Of a stretch of DNA of 64,000 nt, positions 58,139 through 64,000 are shown piece by piece. This stretch comes from Flabesymbios commensalis. Its lineage: Eukaryota; Annelida; Polychaeta; Terebellida; Flabelligeridae. Within the stretch, counting starts at the first letter, position 1, and each line of letters starts with the position of its first letter. The stretch spans positions 31,796,118 to 31,860,117 of the forward strand of contig OZ024902.1 of the NCBI GenBank assembly GCA_964017125.1, in the 5' to 3' direction. Under the pieces are notes generated by a model that saw only the letters and a program-made list of their open reading frames with translations, did not search any database and was not told the DNA's origin. Position numbers and translations under genes: made by a program.

Positions 58139-59084
58139 ATTATAGATTGTTGCATTTTCTCTCTGGTTTACTTACCTCCATGGTAAGTAATTGTATCTCG
58201 ACCTCTCTAAACCATTCAATGCTATACTACAGATCACTTTTGACGAGCTGCTTACTGAAAGTCACCTTCAGGTCTATTGTATGTATGCATGTACTTATGT
58301 GAAAGTTATTTTTTCACTTCATCAAAGTTATCTGTATAATCATTTATTTATATATTTATTTGTATAATGTATTAAACATTTAACATGTTGTCTTCTGTAT
58401 ACTGACAGTGAATAATGTCAACTGACGTTGTCTTATCATAATTATTGTTGGCTTGAATGTGCCTCAATGTAGAGGTCCAAACAAAACGTTCCACCAGACA
58501 CTGAATTTGCATTGAATCCACATTTGCTAAATCGCCCTGATAAATAAAATGTAATTCCTCGGGTCATTATCAACCATGAGATTGGGCTTCCATGTGATAT
58601 TTACTATATTTCCGATCGATCTAGATTGGATTGTGATCTCAACCACTTGTTGTATTTTATCCCATCCACTAGTAACCAATCAAAACGTTATATGTGCCTC
58701 TCAAATGAGTAGAACAGACAATCCTTTTATTTATATGTAGCCATATAACTATGAGAGAAACAGCTTCAAAAAATGTTCACGTAGAATTAATCATCCTAAA
58801 AACATGTGACACCTTTGTTTGCATCACATGGCATCATTGTGACATTTCCACGGTAATAAGTCGTGAAATGTCACTTGCTTCATAGCAGACATAAATCCAT
58901 ACGCAGCGATGGTAGTAGTATCTATACACACACATACTATATCTGTGTGTTTTTGTTGGACTTAGATTTTTCTTATTTAATCAAATGGGCGTGTGTCTAC
59001 GATGAGACCGTTTTATCTTCCGGCATTTTTACTGCAAGGGCTGCAATGCACGGCTCAAATCAAGAAAATAACATGACACTAGCA
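58139..59084. other. stretch without gene
   Basis: A+T-rich. Nothing was recognised. Confidence 0.5.
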
Positions 59085-59310
59085 TTAACCCTTTGAGCGC
59101 AAGGCAGCACCAGAGTCATTCTTAAGCCGTGTTAGTCGATAGAATCATGGAAATGAAATGAAATGGGTGGTTAAACATTAAGATTTGCAGATGTTTGGTC
59201 TCAAATGAAACAAATATGAGTAAGTTTCACTCATTTGAAGTTGTGTCTCGCTACCGCGAGCCACAACTTCAAATGAGTGAAAAATTAAATTAAGTAGCTT
59301 TTAGGGTTAA
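59085..59310 (+). mobile_element. TTAA-D element, copy 4 (complete)
   Basis: TTAACCCTTTGAGCGC at left and TTTTAGGGTTAA at right. AGATTTGCAGATGTTTGG precedes the core TCATTTGAAGTTGTG/CACAACTTCAAATGA. The loop is in the opposite orientation (TCTCGCTACCGCGAGC) from the 20690 copy. Confidence 0.88.
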
Positions 59311-59316
59311 TAGAAT

Positions 59317-59675
59317 AACTGTACTATACTCGCCGTCAAATTAAAAATGATCAGCCAGGATCGCATTATTTTTGGCGATTTCTCCGTCAATTTTAAACCT
59401 ATTTCCTCGACATTTTGCAAAGGTCATTGTCTATTAAAATCCAAACAGCAGTAAAAAATTCGCAAAACTATATTTAATATTTAAAAAGCTAGACCATTTG
59501 TCGTTATTTCAATTTACTACATGTCAAAATGGTATATTTAACGACATTTTCAGGGCTGTTAGGATTTGAATAGAAAATGGTCTTCACCAAAATTTGAAGG
59601 AATCAGTTTAGAATTGACGGGGAAATCGCCGAAAATCATGCGATCTTGGTTGATCATTCAATTTGGTATACAGTT
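59317..59675. mobile_element. FB-H, element with 140-150 bp inverted ends
   Basis: AATGATCAGCCAGGATCGC, GGCGATTTCTCCGTCAATTT and AGGTCATTGTCTATT are mirrored by AATAGAAAATGGTCT, AATTGACGGGGAAATCGCC and GCGATCTTGGTTGATCATT. The centre is only a few tens of bases. It starts six bases after a TTAA-D. No target duplication was found. Confidence 0.8.
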
Positions 59676-59680
59676 TCTGG

Positions 59681-60689
59681 TATAAATAGGGCTGAATATT
59701 GCGTTAGCAATTCAATTCAATGTAATTTAAATGTATGAAAAAATAGAAATAAACAATTCAGCAGAACAAGAGGTGTTGAAGAAGTATCCTAGATTATTCT
59801 TCATAGCCTTAAAAAGGTTTGTTTTTGCATGAACAATCGTGATGTGTCACATCTTGTGACAAAATAAACCTGCCACAACACATCAAACAATGTAAACAGA
59901 GAAAGGCCAAATGCCAGAAAGAAATGAATTATCAGATCATGTTTCTGACCCCTTGATATTTAGGCTAAGACGTGGTAAAGACAACACGAATATCTGTCAC
60001 AATCCACGTGTTAGTATGTGTTATCAGTTATCATAACCGCTAGTTACGACTTAATGCCTTATGATATGCCAGCATTTGTTGTATATTTTTAAATATATGC
60101 TGACGGGCGTGTCTGTGAACAGCAAAACATAATGAGGGATAATAATTAACCATCTTATATGTTTTCAAATGTAAAATTAACACGAAATTGACATTTGAGA
60201 AAATTTAATTATATAACATTATAATCCCGATTACAAAATAATGCATATGTCTATACGCGTTATCAAATCGTTGGTGATACTTTATGTACACTGAATATGA
60301 AGAACCATCAACATGCTATAACTTTTATTTCTAACAATCTTACACACAAACTAAATTCATGCACATACAAATACCGATCACTGCTTACTGGAATATAAGC
60401 AGTGTCTGTCGTATCAAGTTACATTTATGTCCATAACAAATTAAATGCGATATCAAAATAAATGTGCGATACATGTGTCGAACTCTGAAATCATCACTAT
60501 TGAATCGAAATAAATTTATTTGCATTGAATTGTCCACGCTGTGGTTTACATTTCACATGTCTCTGCATGTTGTCTTTTTCAGATTTAGTTTCAAACTGAT
60601 CATTTTCGAATCCCTGCATACAGAATATGTCTATATGAAATATATTCTACATTTTCATCTGTACTAAGACACAAATTCGCGTCTTGGAT
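59681..60689. other. stretch without gene
   Basis: A+T-rich. Nothing was recognised. Confidence 0.5.
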
Positions 60690-60970
60690 AATTCCACCTA
60701 GCTCAGAATAACATTGAAATGACAGATAGCTGAAGCTGCCGCGTCGTCGTGGACTGCGGTGTGGCGGAGGGCTATTTCGCACCGCCGCCTGTGGGGATCT
60801 CCCGGACCGCGCTCATTGAGCGGCAGGAAAATTATTCCGGTCGACCAGATTGTGACCCGTAAAAGGCCGGCGATGTGACAACGCCAGGCTGCTGTCATTA
60901 CGGTGATTACGGTAATTGGTGACACTCACAGGCCGAGAGCTCACCGTGAGCTATCTACTCCAGTCACGAA
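60690..60970. promoter_or_regulatory. G+C-richer motif island, possible enhancer
   Basis: It holds AATGACAGATAGCTG (TALE-like), TGATTACGGTAATTGG (paired-type homeodomain-like palindrome) and GAAAATTATTCC in a compact CpG-rich patch with no exon. A PAL-A follows at 61016. Weak call. Confidence 0.28.
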
Positions 60971-61015
60971 ACCCCGCAAGGAAAACTCAAATATTTAGGC
61001 GCGAATCTACGCCGA

Positions 61016-61108
61016 CGTAGGACCTTCTTTCAACGTTTTTCGATAGACGTTATTTCAACACCGAATCAACGTCAACGACGTTGATCCGGTGTTGAAAGAA
61101 CGTCCTTC
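61016..61108. mobile_element. PAL-A variant
   Basis: AGGACCTTCTTTCAACG and GTTGAAAGAACGTCCTTC are outer arms. CAACACCGAATCAACGTC and GACGTTGATCCGGTGTTG are inner arms. The apex AAC does not fit GNA on either strand. Confidence 0.75.
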
Positions 61109-61263
61109 GAAATATAACATACCGGTTCATTGTTATCCAGTGACGGACTGGAAATCCAGCGAACGCTGTAGATCGCAGCTCGGTATTGGGCTAGCAATGA
61201 TCCAGCGTACAACACGTCTGAGCCAACCCTGCGCCAAAATGATGCCAACCATTCATTTATTCC

Positions 61264-61381
61264 TGGGCCCGTATTCTCGTACAAGTTACGATATATCGTA
61301 GGCTTCTGATTGGTTGAGATGGCCATCTCGACCAATCAGAAGCCTACGATATATCGTAACTTGTACGAGAATACGGGCCCA
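61264..61381. repeat. 118-bp near-perfect palindrome
   Basis: Arms of 59 bases, with ends TGGGCCCGTATTCTCGTAC and GTACGAGAATACGGGCCCA, meet at GATGGCCATC without a spacer. Only one position differs between the arms (GGTTGAG against GGTCGAG). It includes TTACGATATATCGTA. No target duplication is evident. Probably a young MITE, class unknown. Confidence 0.95.
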
Positions 61382-61812
61382 TGGCGCGCAGCTCCATTCT
61401 GATGATCATTATGATCCCATCATTTTCTACTCCATTTCCGTTGGCTTTTAGGAAAATCGGAGCAATCTTAAAAATTGTATCTATAAGTAGACAGCATTTG
61501 TGTAACGGACATTATTTTGATCTGTTAAATTTCATATGCTGAGATTTCCAGACTCATTTGAATTAAGTTTGACAGCAAAGGCAGCAATTATTTCAGTTGC
61601 TCAAATATTTTCCAATTGTTTTTTAATCTGTCATGTCATCAAAATATTTTATTTTATAATACTTTATGGTATTGAAGGATCCAGTTTAGGTTATACCAGC
61701 TACAATACGTGATTTAAGTGATCTGGAAGATATTCTTTTCTCCTGATGTGGCCGTTTCACAGATGCCAACCACAAGTGTCTGTATGAAAACCCAACCGAG
61801 AAAATACAAGTC
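61382..61812. other. stretch without gene
   Basis: Nothing was recognised. Confidence 0.5.
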
Positions 61813-61880
61813 ATTGTCCCAATGCTGGATTAATGTTGTTCCAGCATCGTATACGGTGCACAAACATTTAACCACCACAC
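61813..61880. mobile_element. PAL-A, decayed
   Basis: CCAATGCTGGATTAATGTTG, TTCCAGCATC, apex GTA, TACGGTGCAC and AAACATTTAACC. Confidence 0.6.
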
Positions 61881-62117
61881 ACAGTGCAGAAACCGTACCT
61901 CCTGCATTTATTAAGTATGTTCAGCTGACAATATGATAGTTACTTATGATAGTTAATTTAGGCTTTAACGTCTTGACTTTTCCAGGAAAGTCAAATTGTA
62001 AATCAATATTTAAACTGAATGGCTGAAGAACCGCTTGATGTAAGATTGTGTTGGTCTGTAAAAGTGTATACCTGAAGTGAAAATGATATATTACATGCAG
62101 TATAGTTCCACCATCAG

Positions 62118-62195
62118 ACAAGTGACCTAATGTTGTTTTTAATGTCGGACCAGGTTCGCCGACCAGCATTAAAACAACACCATGTCATTTATGTT
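62118..62195. mobile_element. PAL-A, decayed
   Basis: GTGACCTAATGTTGTTTTTA and CATTAAAACAACACCATG pair. The centre TCGGACCAGGTTCGCCGACC is rearranged. Confidence 0.6.
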
Positions 62196-62631
62196 TACCG
62201 CGATAGAATTACAATGATTACGATGGAATACTCAGAATCTGGGGGCCAGGATGTATTATCTGGCTCGTCTGCACGGTTGCCCGATGAATAATACGCGAAA
62301 TCAGAGCTTGCGTCACTGTTTTGAAGCGTGCGTTTGGAGAATTTCACTTTATATTGACGTTTACTCTTTTAATTGTATCATTATTCATAATCTCATCAAT
62401 TGAGAGTGTAAAATTATGCCTTGCAATCATTATATGATAGTATAGAGACTTTGGACTTCATTCTGTTGCAATAGGGTACTGGGATGATTGCTAGTAGTAG
62501 TACTTTTTAGTCACGGCTCTATTTGATACAAACGATACTCTGTGTGAAAAGACATAGTAGGCCTAGATGATTAAGACAAAAAATGTCTTCTTTATCATAT
62601 AGCACAAGTCCTGCTTTATAGTTTACGCATT
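62196..62631. other. stretch without gene
   Basis: Nothing was recognised. Confidence 0.5.
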
Positions 62632-62707
62632 AAGTCGGTGTTGGGATAATGTTGGCCCGCTGTCTACGACGTAGGCTCAACATTAGCCCAACACCGGATC
62701 TAACATT
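62632..62707. mobile_element. PAL-A element
   Basis: GTCGGTGTTGGGATAATG and CATTAGCCCAACACCGG pair. The stem TGGCCCGCTGTC pairs partly with GACGTAGGCTCA. The apex TAC is GTA on the other strand. Confidence 0.82.
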
Positions 62708-62799
62708 TCCAAACCTTTAATAATAAGAGTCCTTCTAGATAAAAAAAGAACAATATAATGAACGACTGGGCACAGGTTATAACTTAGACAATAATAACC

Positions 62800-63040
62800 G
62801 CATTTATTGCTCATTAATCAAACACAATAAATATGGCCTGCTGGGAGAGACGCGGCGAGCAGAATGTGCTGGAGGTAAGGCAACTTGTGATGTGGATATG
62901 GATATTATGGTAATGTTAATGAGAGTATCCATCAGGGAAACCCTGTAGCTTCCCCAGCCTTCTATAATAGCCGGACGTAGACGGGTCCACACAGGTTCAT
63001 TATCTTTTGATTAAGACGCCGCATTATCCGTGGCGGTGAC
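62800..63040. promoter_or_regulatory. motif-rich island, possible regulatory DNA
   Basis: CTCATTAATCAAAC, TGTTAATGAG and TTTTGATTAAGACG resemble homeodomain sites in a single-copy, G+C-raised stretch. No exon. Weak call. Confidence 0.2.
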
Positions 63041-63049
63041 ACGCACTAC

Positions 63050-63122
63050 TCTGGGTAAATGGTGGCCCAATGCCTCGGGACGCTGGCCCACCATTGATCC
63101 AGATGTGGACCATGTTTTCTGG
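63050..63122. mobile_element. PAL-A, decayed
   Basis: CTACTCTGGGTAAATGGTGG and CCACCATTGATCCAGATG pair. The centre CCAATGCCTCGGGACGCTGG is damaged. The right end TTTTCTGGGG is worn. Confidence 0.65.
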
Positions 63123-63587
63123 GGTCACTCGGAGACGTTGGAGACACAACCAAAGACAACCAGCGTGTTATTGCATAAAAACACCCCCGAACACATTTGG
63201 ATATTTTCATTATGTGGTAATTTAAACTAGCGTGTTTAATTTAGCTTTGAGAACTGTAAAGAGAGAATCGATAGCATCTACAGATTTAATTTAGCTACGA
63301 CGGACTCATAGAGAGGGTAAGATGTCATGCGAGGGACATTTATTTATCAATAACAACGAGCTGAACAGGGCTACTGGACAATAGTGCAAGTCAAATAAAC
63401 AAATGTTGTGTAACTGGAAATGAATGCTGAGAGACTAGAAATCTAGTTGTAAAATTTTAAATTTTCTGTTTTTGCAACATTTTTTAATGCACATTGATTA
63501 GACCATGTTTCAAAATTGAAGATTACTTATTAGTCTCAGCTATGACATGATATTCCAAAGCTATTAATGATATACATGTATTTATCA
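63123..63587. other. stretch without gene
   Basis: Nothing was recognised. Confidence 0.5.
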
Positions 63588-63661
63588 GCTGTTCTCATCA
63601 TGTGACAGACTGTGTCGTTGTCAATTTCTCGAGGCTTCACTACTATATATATACTTGGCCC
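63588..63661 (+). mobile_element. GGGCCC-ended repeat (J), right half
   Basis: CTGTTCTCATCATGTGACAG, then TTTCTCGAGGCTTC and ATATACTTGGCCC, match the right part of the 17902 copy. Confidence 0.4.
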
Positions 63662-64000
63662 GGAATCACTCGTCTAGTAAGGATTGATAAATCAAAACAC
63701 GAACGGCCCTGTACTTGAGATCTATCAAGATTATAATATTATAAATCTACAAGCAAGGAATCGGAAGTAGCTGTAGAATACCCTTATAAGCTGGTCACCA
63801 AAGCTTAAATGCTGTGTCTTTTTGCTCGGCATATAAATGTGCAAAGGATTAATATGTTTAACAAGTTCGTTTTCACTAATTTAACTTTGTTGACATTCGG
63901 TTATATTACACGAAATCACTCACATTGTATATTATTACTGCTAAATAACCTATGCTCACCATATGTTCGCTCCTCTATAGGCGTGTGGCGTACGTGACAA
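63662..64000. other. stretch without gene
   Basis: Nothing was recognised up to the window edge. Confidence 0.5.

Overview
The window is nuclear DNA of an animal, most likely a marine invertebrate and perhaps a mollusc. It is A+T-rich, has almost no open coding sequence, and holds one clear spliced exon with an AG acceptor and a GT donor. It also carries tRNA-derived SINEs, very long tetranucleotide microsatellites and many small inverted-repeat elements. The phylum is an inference from the style of the one lectin exon and is not secure. Nothing suggests a bacterial, organellar or viral genome.

The only supported protein-coding feature is a phase 1-1 exon at 48546-48830. It encodes one SUEL-type (rhamnose/galactose-binding lectin) domain. 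No other exon of the gene was recognised, so the rest of the window may be its introns or flanking intergenic DNA. All other long open frames fall in microsatellites, in palindromic elements or in unremarkable A+T-rich DNA.

The dominant content is small mobile elements (family labels are mine). PAL-A is a roughly 65-115 bp palindrome with ends CCCAGCAAACA/TGTTTGCTGGG, present about 45 times across the whole window, often flanked by TA. TTAA-B, -C, -D and -E are roughly 170-300 bp elements with TTAACCCTTT ends, each with an internal hairpin; B and D share the same core hairpin. PAL-F is a third palindrome family with three copies. FB-G (16786-17729) is a foldback element whose arms are seven 21-bp-phased repeats; FB-H (59317-59675) is a second foldback element. 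One 170-bp element (47264-47433) has perfect 5-bp target duplications. Nine pieces of a tRNA-headed SINE are present, one of them with two tRNA-like heads.

Layout: 0-14.7 kb, PAL-A, TTAA elements and SINE pieces; 14.86-16.31 kb, a 1.45-kb ATTC array; 16.4-18.2 kb, a motif-rich island, FB-G and a palindromic TTAA-C piece; 18.3-31.6 kb, mixed elements; 31.64-32.31 kb, an ATTG array; 33-37 kb, tandem repeats and a TTAA-B nested in TTAA-C; 38-48 kb, PAL-A and SINEs; 48.5 kb, the lectin exon; 49-57 kb, a PAL-A-dense stretch and a strand-switching ATGCC/GTCAT array; 57-64 kb, TTAA-D, FB-H, a 118-bp near-perfect palindrome and more PAL-A.

The most unusual signal is in PAL-A. Copies differ greatly from each other in sequence, yet within a copy the two arms match, with paired changes on both sides of the stem. 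In about two thirds of readable copies the tip reads C-GNA-G on one strand, which is the known ultra-stable DNA mini-hairpin loop. This suggests that the palindromes are renewed or kept as folded hairpins.
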